From contig NC_030383.2 of assembly GCF_001625215.2 (NCBI RefSeq), positions 56,844,949 to 56,908,948 on the forward strand: a stretch of 64,000 nt of DNA. The letters are read 5' to 3'. Below the pieces are notes generated by a model. It saw nothing but the letters and a program-made list of their open reading frames with translations. It did no database searches and was not told the DNA's origin. The DNA comes from Daucus carota subsp. sativus. Its lineage: Eukaryota; Streptophyta; Magnoliopsida; Apiales; Apiaceae. Numbering within the stretch: position 1 is the stretch's first letter; each line of letters opens with the position of its first letter. Position numbers and translations under genes: made by a program. Of the stretch, positions 1 through 17,717 are shown piece by piece.

Positions 1-6665
<6,665 letters not shown>

Positions 6666-8162
6666 GAACCTGATATTGCAACTTAATGCATTCGATCTTT
6701 GTTGAAATATTGTGGGAAGTGGGGAATAATCAAGTTTATGAGACTCGTTACAATTCGGTGAACAATATCCTGCAAAAATATCACCAGGTATGGGAACTGC
6801 TCAGACAATAGTAGTGATGAAATCAAGGCATATTTAGCTCCAGCTTTTACTTGTTTGTTCTGGTCAATGAGTGTTCATAAGATGTTAAATGCTCAGCTCT
6901 CACATATACTCAAAACAAATGAATTGATCAGATTATGTTGTTTAGGCCATTGCTGTCGAATATATCAAGTAGCACCATTGCTATCGAATATATCATGTAG
7001 ATTCTAAGAATGTAAATAACTTTTTCATTTATCATGATTCTATATTTTATCAAGTACTAACTTATAAAACAGACTCCTCTCTTTTTGAAAAATCCTAAAA
7101 TTTTCTCAATCATTGGAGGAGTAGCCATATTTCTTTATTATGTGAAGGGCTTCCATCAGCTTTCATCGTTGAAAGAGAACGATGGAATATGAGTTAATTA
7201 AAATTATATTTATGAAAATCTTAAATAAGTGTCGAGTTCTGTCTTTAAATGTAAACAATTGAGGGAGAACGAGTTAATTAAACTATAGATATAAAAATCT
7301 TAAACAAGTGTCGAGTTTCGTCTTCTATAAACAATTGAGAGAAAACGATGACGCATGAGTTAATTATTTGTCGAGTGAGGTCCTGGAAACCTTCTATTTT
7401 AATTTTTGAAGCGTCATCTGTTAGATTGGATTATTTCCACAGACACACTTGCGCTCCGTTCTGAGTTTATAAAGAAAAAAATAAATAAAAAGTTCCGTAG
7501 TTTCTTTTTTTTCAAATCTTCTCAATATTGGTGAGAAGAAATCCTTTCAAACAAATATATAAGAGAAATATATTCAAATCCATAAATTCTTTTCATTCCT
7601 CCGCAAAATATCACTAAACAACATTTAAAGAAAATTAAATCTTTCTTCAGTTATAAAAAACTCCAAAATACAGCTTGAAACAACGATGACGACATCCCGA
7701 ATTGATGTATATCTGATTTGTTCTAAAATTTGAAAATCTGAATTAAAATTTTATTTATAATCCAAATAAATTTTGAGTTAGATTTTTGCTTATCGAAATA
7801 GATTGGTCTCAAAACTTAAAAATAATTAAGATCATACACGATCGAGACCTGATCGGAAATCCAAAAGAACGTTTGGATGACAATTAAACTAGATAATGAG
7901 AATGAAGGATATAAAGATGAATATGTCAAAGTGTGTGAAATGAATAATTGATCTATAAAATGAAAATGAGAATTATAATTTATAGCACAAAATGATTAAT
8001 ACAGACATCAACACTTATTTGAGATTATGATTATCATTAACGAAAATTGATCATGAACCAAACATATTCTAAATTCATCAAAGATTTTTAAACTCTCAAA
8101 CGGCGACGAGGGGAGTCTGCGCTCTGCGCTACAGCATACTGTCTGTTGCCTATATTTTGTTA
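6666..8162. other. Non-coding: ALE2 3' flank and start of GH17 duplication
   Basis: AT-rich. The first few hundred bases must contain the ALE2-like 3' UTR. At about 7160-7360 short phrases around 'gagttaatta' and 'aagtgtcgag' recur. From about 7735 the sequence is recognisably homologous to about 18955 onward, the upstream region of glucanase copy 3, so the glucanase duplication unit begins near here. No reading frame I can support. Confidence 0.6.
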
Positions 8163-8387
8163 CTTCTTTTGTCTTATAATAAAAATCACTTTGAATTTTT
8201 ACACGTAATTTGAGACGTAAAGAAAACATATTTTTACATATTATTTTTCGAATTTTCCTTTTTTGAATAAAAATATAGATATTAAATTTTTATTTAGGAA
8301 AATTTGAAAAATAATATATAAAAATATATTTTTTTATATTTCAAATTACGTGTAAAAAGTCAAAATGACTCTTATCATGAGACAGAG
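8163..8387. mobile_element. Stowaway-like MITE in upstream region of GH17 copy 1
   Basis: A 225-bp inverted-repeat element. The left arm (cttcttttgtcttataat...) pairs with the right arm read in reverse (ctctgtctcatgataaga...); the arms share 'tttttacacgtaatttga' exactly. Both ends are flanked by TA. The same position upstream of copy 3 (around 19419-19425) lacks the element, which gives an empty site and supports these borders. Confidence 0.8.
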
Positions 8388-9399
8388 TATCATTTATCTA
8401 TTTGGTACAAACTTTGTTGGATGATACAGGCTATTGAGTTTTAAAACTTTCTAGATTTCTTTGGATCATAAATTTAGGGAAATGTTATATATAGAGCAAT
8501 CTTTTAATATTCAGAGTAATTTGCAAGAATTTGTATTGAAAATATATGATTTGTGTAGATGCAAGGGGCTGAGATTTTTTTTTTTTTTAAAGAAGGGGGC
8601 TGAGAATTGAATATGCTCTGAAACTAAAAATGCTGCTCTGAATTTAATATTTTCCTATATTTAACTCGATTCAATGATAAAATAAATTTGCTAGTCACCA
8701 GGTCATCATTTGATAATGAGATATCAAATTTTTTAGAAAAGTATTGAAATGCGTGATGAGTAGTTGAAAAAAAACCCTGACACTAATCACTATACTAAAA
8801 ATAATTACTTGTTAGAGATTGTGTTAACTATATTTTTTATAATGTAATAGCTAGTATTCCTGTTCGAGCTGAGGAAATGCTGGACACCCCTATAAATTTA
8901 ACTTGACTCGATGTATAAATAGTGTTATTGGTTAGTGGGTCACCGTTCGATAATCGGATATCAAAATATTTTTCAAGTCAATTATGTGTCAAGTCGAATT
9001 CAGATAACCCTCTATGTTGAAGTTTCATCCGTGACTCGAACCTTTGAAGGATATATCTATCTTCATGACGCTAGTAAATGAAACTGGTGCTTATCTTCTT
9101 TGGAAAGGAACAATGAACAAAAATGTAAAGTATATCTTCGATGCCAATTCTCGTGAACTGGTTTGCCACATATTTCCTTAATTTGGCAAAAACTAACCTG
9201 GACCTCAACCCAGGTCTCATGCAATCAACGCCGACTTGAGTTTCAAAACAACCTGAGCGAGCCACGTAAAAGAAACACTTCGGCACGTAGCTTATCACTG
9301 TAACAAACTTGCATGTCATTTTGGCCTCATTTGCCTTGGTGTTTATCACTTTGCCCTCATTCAAGTCATTTCCGACCCGACCCGACCGCTTCTCCACAC

Positions 9400-9407
9400 T
9401 ATAAATA
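9400..9407 (+). promoter_or_regulatory. TATA box of GH17 copy 1
   Basis: Sequence tataaata, 82 bases before the ATG at 9489, in a GC-richer patch (acccgacccgacc). The same box and context occur before copy 3 at 20398. Confidence 0.75.
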
Positions 9408-9488
9408 GGACCAAGTATACTACATGCAGATCACCATCAAAGAAAGTAGAGCAAGAGTTCTCTTAGTATACAAAGCTTTGTTATCAAA

Positions 9489-10692
9489 ATGCATTCCAGA
9501 ATTCCCTTTGTAGTGTTGCTACTTTCCTTATTATCTTCAGGCTTTCTGCAGATTGCCTTAGGTGCGCGAAGCTATTAATTAGGCTTGTTTTGATAAATTT
9601 GTATAAATTTTCTAAAATTTACTAACGTGTACAAAATTTATTTTTGCAGGTCTCAGTAAGATAAGGCCCGACCAGGCGCAACCTGTAGGTGTTACCTATG
9701 GAACATTTGCTGACAATCAACCGTCAGCTCAAGAAGCCGTGGGTCTTGTCCAATCTGTGGGGATCAGGAGAATGAGACTTTATGGCCCGGACCATAATGC
9801 TTTGAATTCCCTCAGGAACACGGGCATTGAAGTTGTGCTTGGCGTCCCGAATGACCATCTCCCGTGGATTGCCTCTAACCAAGACAACGCCAAGCAGTGG
9901 ATCCAAGGCAATGTCCAAAACTACCAGAATGTCAATTTCAGGTTCATTGTTGTTGGCAATGGAATAACTCCGTTCCACGACCAGACTTCCCAGTTCGCGC
10001 AGTTTGTCCTCCCTGCCATGCAAAACATCCAGAACGCAATTTCAGCATTCGGCCTCCAGAACAAAATGAGAGTCACCACAGCCGTGGACCAATCCGAGAT
10101 GCTTAACGTGAACTATCAGCCATCACAGAGTGAATTCAGGCCCGAAGCCAGACAATTCATCGATCCAATCATCCAATTCCTAGTTCACAACAACAATGCA
10201 CCCTTGCTCGTCAACCTTCACCCTTTCTATAGCTTAGTGCACGTAAAGGAAGACATCCCTATGGACTTAGAAGCTCAAGCCCACCGCGAATCCAGAAGTG
10301 CCCGTTTTGATTACGCTACTTTCAGGTCTGCACAAACTCGTGTCCAAGACGGACCACTTATCTACACAAACTTGTTTGATTCAATGGTGGACAGTGTACA
10401 CGCCGCGCTAGAGAAGGCTGGCGGATCCTCCTTGGATGTGGTGGTCTCCGAAGTAGGATGGCCAACGGAAGGACACTCTGCAGCTACTATTGACAACGCC
10501 AGGACTCATAACAACGGATTGATTAATCATGTACAGAGCATTGGGACTCCAAAAAGACCTCAGAAGCGTATTGAGACTTATATCTTCAATTTGTTTGACG
10601 AGAACAAGAGGGATCCGGAGGTCGAGAGGCACTGGGGAATCTTCTGGAACAACAAACAAGCCAAGTACAACATCAATTTCCAAAATCAGTGA
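9489..10692 (+). CDS. GH17 glucan endo-1,3-beta-glucosidase-like protein, copy 1
   Basis: Two exons, 9489-9561 and 9650-10692, with the intron splitting a Gly codon right after the signal peptide, as is usual in PR-2 genes. Product 371 residues. Residues 1-25 form a secretory signal; mature protein starts near LSKIRPDQ. GH17 hallmarks: GVTYGTFADNQPS, RLYGPDHNAL, VNLHPFYS, VVSEVGWPTEG (nucleophile Glu about residue 292) and NLFDENKRDPEVERHWGIF near the C-terminus. The family hydrolyses cell-wall or fungal 1,3-beta-glucan. Unusually, the motif normally read as VGNE(V/I) is VVGNGI, placing Gly129 (GGA at 9961-9963) where the acid/base Glu is expected. The protein may therefore be catalytically weak or dead. 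No C-terminal CBM43/X8 domain or GPI tail is present. Family assignment is firm; enzymatic activity is doubtful. Confidence 0.93.
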
Positions 10693-10723
10693 TAAGTTTA
10701 TGTATAAATAGCAGTTTAGCATT

Positions 10724-10729
10724 AATAAA
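10724..10729 (+). terminator. Polyadenylation signal, GH17 copy 1
   Basis: AATAAA 32 bases past the stop codon. It is conserved after copy 2 (13428) and copy 3 (21721), with the same following sequence aagggttcgg. Confidence 0.65.
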
Positions 10730-10799
10730 AGGGTTCGGGAATGTATGAGTACCCACGAAGAACCAATTTTACAAACTGCTGTTTGTTTGTACCAAAGCT

Positions 10800-11093
10800 T
10801 TACACCAATATATCATTCGGGACACTCTCGAATTTTTTATCTTATTTAAAACACTGTTTTGAGAATTTGTATTAGTCTTAAAAGTAAAAAAGTTAAATTC
10901 AAAAACAAATCGACAATTTGAGGAGTGTTAAAGCCCTACGAGTAACACTGTGTTGAAGACCTATGAGTAACGTTTTTAAAATGTCGACTTGTTTTTGAAT
11001 TTAACGTTTTATTTTTAAGACTGGTAAAATTTCTGAAACGGTGTTTCAGATGAGACCGAAAATTCGAAGGTGCCCCGATGATATATTGGTGTG
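10800..11093. repeat. Long imperfect inverted repeat just 3' of GH17 copy 1
   Basis: Outer ends read acaccaatatatc on the left and gatatattggtgt on the right. Inner arms share 'aaattcaaaaacaa' and its complement. Each arm is about 120 bases with a small loop near 10945. It looks like a MITE or fold-back element. A second copy lies behind copy 2 (from about 13508) and is split by the Mutator-like element, its right arm resuming at about 17157. Copy 3 lacks it. Confidence 0.7.
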
Positions 11094-11791
11094 AAGAGAG
11101 TGTCCAATTTGATAATTAAATTAATTTTAAATCAGATTTTTCATATTTCGTATATTTTTATATGTATGAAAAAAGATATTTTTCGTGTAACAAATTAGAG
11201 TTAGAACGGGTTACGTAATGGTTCGTGAGTTAAAAAGAGTTATATGAGGATTCTTGTTAAAAAAATATTCAAATTGTATATTTATAATTTTATTTTAACT
11301 TCATTATAATTATTTTATGAAATATTATATGATAATGTATTGTGATAAGTGTTTTCAGTATTTATGACTGTTTAACAATATAGGAGTAATAGAGCTCCAT
11401 ATGTTATAAACTTCTAATTCCATAGGGAGAGTACCAAAAAAAAACATAAACAAAAAAAATTTTGAACAACAAATTATATTTATGTTGACATATTATAGCA
11501 TAGTATAGATGTATTCTAATCTTGGGATTTTAATACAAGAGCATCTTGAACTCAGATTTAGCCAACCAATTTTAGTCAATCTCGTTGGGATGCTCTAGTA
11601 AGTTTAAGTCAAATTAATGATGGAGTTCAGTGTTTTAAAAAGTAAAAATTGGTAAAAAAAAACATGAAATAAGAATTAATTGAATTAGTCATAATTAATC
11701 ATATAATTATATATTTAACCGGTTCGAAGAGTATGGAACAGAGACTAATCAAAATTAATCACCGATTTCTTGAATAATAGCGGAGTCTAGC
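11094..11791. other. Duplicated GH17 spacer, left copy
   Basis: AT-rich, no gene. It is collinear with 17232-17717 plus 18712-18895, apart from the retroposon that splits the second copy. At 11539-11595 is a 57-bp mini-element with ends gagcatc/gatgctc, repeated at 17640-17699. Confidence 0.65.
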
Positions 11792-12166
11792 TGTTGGAGG
11801 ACAGGCCTTTCGGCCCAATTCGCTAAGGCCCAAGAGGCCCAGCCCACTATTTAAATTACTTAAATGTTACCATTGTAACATTCGGGGACGGAGATCACGC
11901 CGCATTAAAGCCCCACTATTCTCCTCCCGCATCGGGCGGAACCATTACACACCCAGGAGCTCTCTTCCCCCTATAAATAACTGGTAAATGATGGGTAATA
12001 CTCAATTACACACTCAAGTACACACTTTTCTTACGCTTGCAGTTCCAACTTAGGACCACTAATTTATTCTCACGCCGGAGGTGAATCGGAGAGATAATCC
12101 CTCGCATTCTTCTCCTTTTCAGGTCACATTCAGGTTTCGGCATCTGGCTGAATCTTGGTTCCAACA
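11792..12166. mobile_element. Solo LTR of an LTR retrotransposon
   Basis: A 375-bp sequence starting TGTTGG and ending CCAACA, flanked by the perfect 5-bp duplication ctagc (11787-11791 and 12167-12171). It contains a TATA-like tataaataact at about 11971. The paralogous site near 18883-18897 (gtctagcataacg) has one ctagc and no insertion. No second LTR or internal gag-pol is nearby, so this is a solo LTR, probably left by LTR-LTR recombination. Superfamily cannot be told from the LTR. Confidence 0.85.
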
Positions 12167-12356
12167 CTAGCATAACGTACATATTAGCTACGATGTTCGG
12201 TATAATCTTAACAATATATACTGATTTGACCTATATCAAATTTGTTCAAAAAATTGAGAGTCTAAATATATATTTAATTTGTACTCCCAAATAATTTTTG
12301 AGTTAGATTTGTTTTTTTTTTTAAATTTACTAACGTGTATAAATTTATTATTGCAG

Positions 12357-13396
12357 GTGCTCTGAGGAACGACAACCAAGCGCAACCTGTAGGTGTTACC
12401 TATGGAACATTTGCTGACAATCAACCGTCAGCTCAAGAAGCCGTGGGTCTTGTCCAATCTGTCGGGATCAGGAGAATTAGACTTTATGGCCCGGACCATA
12501 ATGCTCTGAATTCCCTCAGGAACACGGGCATTGAAGTTGTGCTTGGCGTCCCCAACGACCATCTCCCGTGGATTGCCTCTAACCAAGACAACGCCAAGCA
12601 GTGGATCCAAGGCAATGTCCAAAACTATCAGAACGTCAATTTCAGGTTCATTGTTGTTGGCAATGGAATTACTCCGTTCCACGACCAGACTTCTTAGTTC
12701 GCGCAGTTTGTCCTCCCTGCCATGCAAAACATCCAGAACGCAATTTCTGCATTCGGCCTCCAGAACAAAATGAGAGTCACCACAGCCGTGGACCAATCCG
12801 AGATGCTTAACGTGAACTATCAGCCATCACAGAGTGAATTCAGGCCCGAAGCCAGACAATTCATCGATCCAATCATCCAATTCCTAGTTCACAACAACAA
12901 TGCACCCTTGCTCGTCAACCTTCACCCTTTTTACAGCTACGTGCACGTAAAGGAAGACATCCCTATGGACTTAGAAGCTCAAGCCCACCGCGAATCCAGA
13001 AGTGCTCGTTTTGATTACGCTACTTTCAACTCTGCACAAACTCGTGTCCAAGACGGACCACTTACCTACACAAACTTGTTTGATTCCATGGTGGACAGTG
13101 TCCACGCCGCGCTAGAGAAGGCTGGCGGATCCTCTTTGGATGTGGTGGTTTCCGAAGTAGGATGGCCAACGGAAGGACACTCTGCAGCTACTATTGACAA
13201 TGCCAGGACTCATAACAACGGATTGATTAATCATGTACAGAGCATTGGGACTCCAAAAAGACCTCAGAAGCGTATCGAGACTTATATCTTCAATTTGTTT
13301 GACGAGAACAAGAGGGATCCGGAGGTCGAGAGGCACTGGGGAATCTTCTGGAACAACAAACAGGCCAAGTACAACATCAATTTCCAAAATCAGTAA
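12357..13396 (+). pseudogene. GH17 glucanase-like pseudogene, copy 2
   Basis: Corresponds to exon 2 of copies 1 and 3, beginning after the intron acceptor ttgcag at 12351-12356. Exon 1, its signal peptide and the promoter are missing: around 12310 the distal upstream sequence (homologous to about 19030) jumps straight into intron 1 sequence (homologous to about 20610). Compared with copy 3 this is a deletion of about 1.6 kb. A C-to-T change also creates an in-frame TAG at 12695-12697, in place of the CAG codon of the other copies. The remainder to the stop at 13396 is open and nearly identical to copy 3, including the Gly in place of the motif Glu (12665-12667) and an intact SEVGWP. AATAAA follows at 13428. 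I infer no functional product. Confidence 0.9.
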
Positions 13397-15640
13397 TAAG
13401 TTCAAGTATAAAATAGCAGTTTATCATTAATAAAAGGGTTCGGGAATGTATGAGTACCCACGAAGAACCAATTTTACAAACTGCTGTTTGTTTGTACCAA
13501 AGCTTTACACCAATATATCATTCGGACACTTTCAAATTTTTGATCTCATTTAAAACATTGTTTTGAGAAATTGTATTAGTCTTAAAAGTAAAAAGTTAAA
13601 TTCAAAAATAAATCAACAATCTGAGAAGTGTTAAAGCCCTACGAGTAACACTGTGTTAAAGACCTATGAGTAACACTTCTGAAACTGTCGATTTGTTTTC
13701 GAATTTAACTTTTTATTTTTAGGAAAAATTGATTTTTTTGTCACTCAACTTATTACGTTTTTAGAAACTTGCCACCCAACTAATTTTTTTTTTCCTTTTA
13801 CTCACTAATGTTTGGTTTGGATTTTTTTTTTTAGCCACCAACTTAGGTTCAGATTTGATTACTAGCATTATGATAATTTTTTATAGCATCATTTATACAT
13901 AGTGATAGTATGTAATATTTTAATGATGTCGTATGTTTATATCTTTATATATAGTAATAATAATATAAAATGAGCCGATGAAAATTTAAAACCAGGAAAA
14001 ATCGTAATTAGAATTCTAAAAAAATTCAATAATTCATGAATATGAAATCAGTGATTTCAAACAATTCACCCTCCCTAATAAGATAAAGTGTAATTGAGTG
14101 ATATGATGCATCATCTTTCATTATTAAAGTTTCAATCGACTAGCTCCGTCTAAGATCTCTCTTAAATTTATCTTCATAAATTTTAATAACTTCATCTCTT
14201 GCTTCAAAAAAATAAAATAACTTTATCTTATTACAATTTTCAAGATAAATAAATAGAGAGGTTAACTTAATTTTCGATGATTGTCCTCTATAATGCATCA
14301 TTTTATTATTATTACTCACTCCATCCCTCTCATTAGTTTACAGTTTATTCTACTGCTTAGCACGTATTTTAAAACTCCTATAAAACATAGTTTCGTAACT
14401 TATCACCCTATGTAAACGACATTGGAGACATAAAGTACTATATATGAAGATACGGACATTTACCAAATCATCAAAATATTACAGACTACCACTATATTTT
14501 AATAATACTACAAATAATTAATGTAATGCTAATAATCAAATCTGAACCTAACTTCAGTGACAAAAAAAAATAACCTAACATTAGTGAGTAAAATAAAAAA
14601 TATTATAGTTGAATGGTTAATTTTTAAAGAGGCAATAAATTTAGTGACAAAAAAATTTATCATAATGCTAGTAATCAAATCGTTTTAAAATTAAACAAAT
14701 ATCCCCTCAAACTCTTAAAAACTAACAATATCACCACCCTAGCTTTGCCATCAACTTCCAAAAACTTACACTTTCTACCCCCTGCCACGTCAGCACTGGG
14801 GTCCACGTCACCCTGCCACGTGAGTCCCCCACTGCTGACTAGTACTAGTGCGTGGTTTTGATCAAATGGGTGAGCCATCAAGAAACAAACGGCAACGGAT
14901 TTGAGATCGCGAAGACGTCTTCGGTTGAGTTATATATCAAGTAAGTTTTTATCTTTCTAAAGTTGTAAAATCACATCAAAATCAAGAGGATCTTCGTCAG
15001 ATTAGTCTTTGTGAATTATATCCTTGTATTTTAAAACCGCTTCTATTCATAGATTTATTCTTGATTTATCGTCAAACTAATATATTTTTCTTATCTTTGT
15101 TCATAATTTAGTGTGTATCATTTTTCTTATGAATCATCTTTTTTAAAATTTTTGTGAATCTTTGTTGTGCTAAATTAGTTTTTGATCGGCTCTTCGTTCC
15201 GATGTATATCTTTTTGGTTTAGTGTACATGGAGGTGCATTGTTATGATTTTTGATGCCGGTATAGTTTTTGTACGAAAACTTTACATTAATATTCTTGTT
15301 CTTTCGTGACTAGTCACAATATTACTATTGTTTGAGTTCAATGCATATATTCTTAATATGTATTAATTTGGGTGTGTTTTCATGATTTCTTGATTTGTAT
15401 TGTTATACGAATTTCGTTCCTCGTACTTTTTCAGATAGGTTATTAAGGATCTTGAAAATCTTTTCCCAACTTTCACATCTTTTGTGTTTTTTTTAAAAAA
15501 ACCTAAAAATTAGCATTTTTTAAGTTATGCTAATAATTATTTGTTAGGCAAAAAAATTGTTTTTGATTAATATGTTTTAAATGTGCCTTTGATGCTCTTT
15601 AAATGTGTTGTTTGTATTAAGGAATGTTGGTCAACTATTC

Positions 15641-16055
15641 TTAAGTGATATATGGTACAATCAATTACTTGCTTAATTTTGATAATTGATTACTTTTTTT
15701 AAGTTTCTAAGATTCAAATTTTGAATTTTTAAATAAATGTTGCGTGATACATGTTACAATCAATTACTTGTTTAATCTTGAAAATTGATTACTTTTATTA
15801 ACTTTCTAAGATTCAAATTTTGAATTGCTTAAATAAATGTTGTGTGATATATGTTACAATAATTACTTGCTTGATTTTGAAAATTGATTACTTTTATCAA
15901 GTTTCTAAGATTCAAATTTTGAATTTTTTTTAAATAAATGTTGTGTGATATATGTTATAATCAATTACTTGCTTAATTTTGAAAATTGATTACTTTTATT
16001 AAGCTTTTAAGATTCAAATTTTGAATTTTTTAAATAAATGTCGTGTGATATATAT
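15641..16055. repeat. Tandem repeat, about 102 bp x 4, inside the MULE
   Basis: Four successive units share 'caattacttgcttaat', 'attgattactttt', 'aagattcaaattttgaat' and 'aaataaatgttgtgtgata'. The units differ by small substitutions and T-run lengths. Confidence 0.85.
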
Positions 16056-16311
16056 GTGATAGAAATTGAGTACCATATCTTGGAGGTCAAGTCTTACGGC
16101 TTGTTTAGTGACTTTTAATAGTCTAAGTGCCATTTTTTGGAGGCAATAATTGATGGTATAATTATACCTTTAAGAGGTATTTTGTGTCATAGCTGATGAC
16201 TAGTAAATATCAGTATATTATTTTAATGATAATTATTTAGAGTATTATTCATTGTAAATATATTATATATAACGCTTGCTGGCTCTAACTTTATTTCTGT
16301 GTATATATTTA

Positions 16312-16324
16312 TGTGTGTGTGTGT

Positions 16325-16362
<38 letters not shown>
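16312..16362. repeat. GT/AT microsatellite
   Basis: A (gt)n tract running into an (at)n tract of about 35 bases, within the MULE. Confidence 0.9.
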
Positions 16363-16364
<2 letters not shown>

Positions 16365-16833
16365 AATATTTTCATAAATATAACTAGTGAGTTTATTTTT
16401 TATTTTTATGAAATATTTAGTTTAATATATTTATATTTTAATGTTAGTATTTTGCAATTTGGAGAGTATATATTAGTAATATATTTTTATATTATATAAG
16501 TTTTCAAAAGAGTATGATTAATTTTTTTGTTTATTTTCCTGACAAAAATATAAAATCTTTTGTTAGTGTTATTTGTTTTCACAAGTAAATATTAGTATGA
16601 ATTATGAATTTTTATTATTTGTGTGTCTAACCAAAGTTCTCGCTTTGGTTAGACATTATATTTTTTCATAATTATCTCTTGTTTTGTATAAGTTTTAATA
16701 TTCATATTGTTAAATAAGATATTATGTTTTCTGTTAGGAATTACGTCATAATTCGATATATATTTTTTATAATATACACTTTTTTTACTTTAATTATTAT
16801 TCTTATGTTTCTCTTTGTTTGTTTGATTTTCAG

Positions 16834-17010
16834 GATCATGGAAAGAGACTGGGTTTTCTTTTTCAGACTTTAAAGTCTTATTATCTAAACGTCCGGAGAT
16901 ATCTTTGCGTATCTTTCGGTTAAATGATAAACTTTCTAGAATGAAAGAAATCTCTGATGCGGTTATTGTATCTATGATACAACTCATCTACGAGCATGTA
17001 GATCCTGACA
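16834..17010 (+). other. Exon-like fragment within the MULE
   Basis: Preceded by a good acceptor (tttgattttcag). In one phase it reads about 58 open codons (SWKETGFSFSDFKVLL, then ISLRIFRLNDKL), unlike the AT-rich surroundings, and runs into the right inverted repeat. It could be a host gene piece captured in Pack-MULE fashion. I do not recognise the parent protein. Confidence 0.35.
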
Positions 17011-17717
17011 AAAAAAAAATCCGAACCTAAATTGGTGGCTAAAAAAAATCCAAACCTAACATTAGTGAGCAAAACGAAAAAAATTTTGTTGGGTGGCAAG
17101 TTTCTAAAAACATAGTAAGTTGAGTGGAAAAAAAAAATCTATTTTCCTTAATTTTAAGACTGGTAAATTTCTGAAACGATGTTTCAAATGAGACCGAAAA
17201 TTCGAGGATGCCCCGATGATATATTGGTGCGAAGTGAGTGTCAAATTTGATAATTAAATTAATTTTAAATCAGATTTTTCATATTTCGTATATCTTTATA
17301 TGTATGAAAAAAGATATTTGTCGAGTTAGAACGGGTTACGTAATGGTTCGTGAGTTATAAAGAGTTGTATGAGGATTCTTGTTAAAACAATATTCAAACT
17401 GTATATTTATAATTTTATTTTAACTTCATTATAATTTTTTTATAAAATATTATATGATAATGTATTGTGATAAGTGTTTATAAGAGTAATAGACCTCCAT
17501 ATGTTATAGACTTCTAGTTCCATAGGGAGAGTACCAAAAAAAAAACATAAACAAAAAACATTCTGGACAACAAATTATATATATGTTGACATATTATAGC
17601 ATAGTATAGATGTAATCTAATTTTGAGATTTTAATACAAGAGCATCTTGAACTATACAGATTTAGCCAACCAATTTTAGTCAATCCCGTTAGGATGCTCT
17701 AGTAAATTTAAGTCAAA

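Larger units (their letters stand above)
13722..17147. mobile_element. Mutator-like element (MULE), 3.4 kb, non-autonomous or rearranged
   Basis: Inserted in the repeat behind GH17 copy 2. Long terminal inverted repeats: the left end reads ggaaaaattgattttt and the right end, reversed, ggaaaatagattttt; pairing continues for more than 140 bases, including 'gtttttagaaacttgccacccaac'-type sequence split by small differences. It is flanked by 9-bp duplications, ttattttta (13713-13721) and ttaatttta (17148-17156), with one mismatch. The uninterrupted site behind copy 1 (about 11010-11020) confirms the borders. A third, inverted end copy lies at about 14515-14660, so the element is nested or rearranged. 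No transposase reading frame is visible. The interior holds a 102-bp tandem array and an exon-like fragment. Confidence 0.82.

Noticed and set aside
9071-9397. Minus-strand open frame of 108 codons in the GH17 copy 1 promoter
   Set aside because: It overlaps the conserved promoter and is disrupted in copy 3 by the MITE; composition looks non-coding.
12428-12796. Long minus-strand open frame (122 codons) antisense to the GH17 genes, repeated in the other copies
   Set aside because: It is the complementary reading of a conserved GH17 exon; conservation is explained by the sense protein and no independent start context or family is seen.
12722-13396. Reading GH17 copy 2 as a shorter functional gene starting at an internal Met
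   Set aside because: It would lack the signal peptide, the N-terminal half of the barrel and any promoter.
16299-16499. Tyr/Ile-rich open frame
   Set aside because: It is the translation of the GT/AT microsatellite and AT-rich flank.
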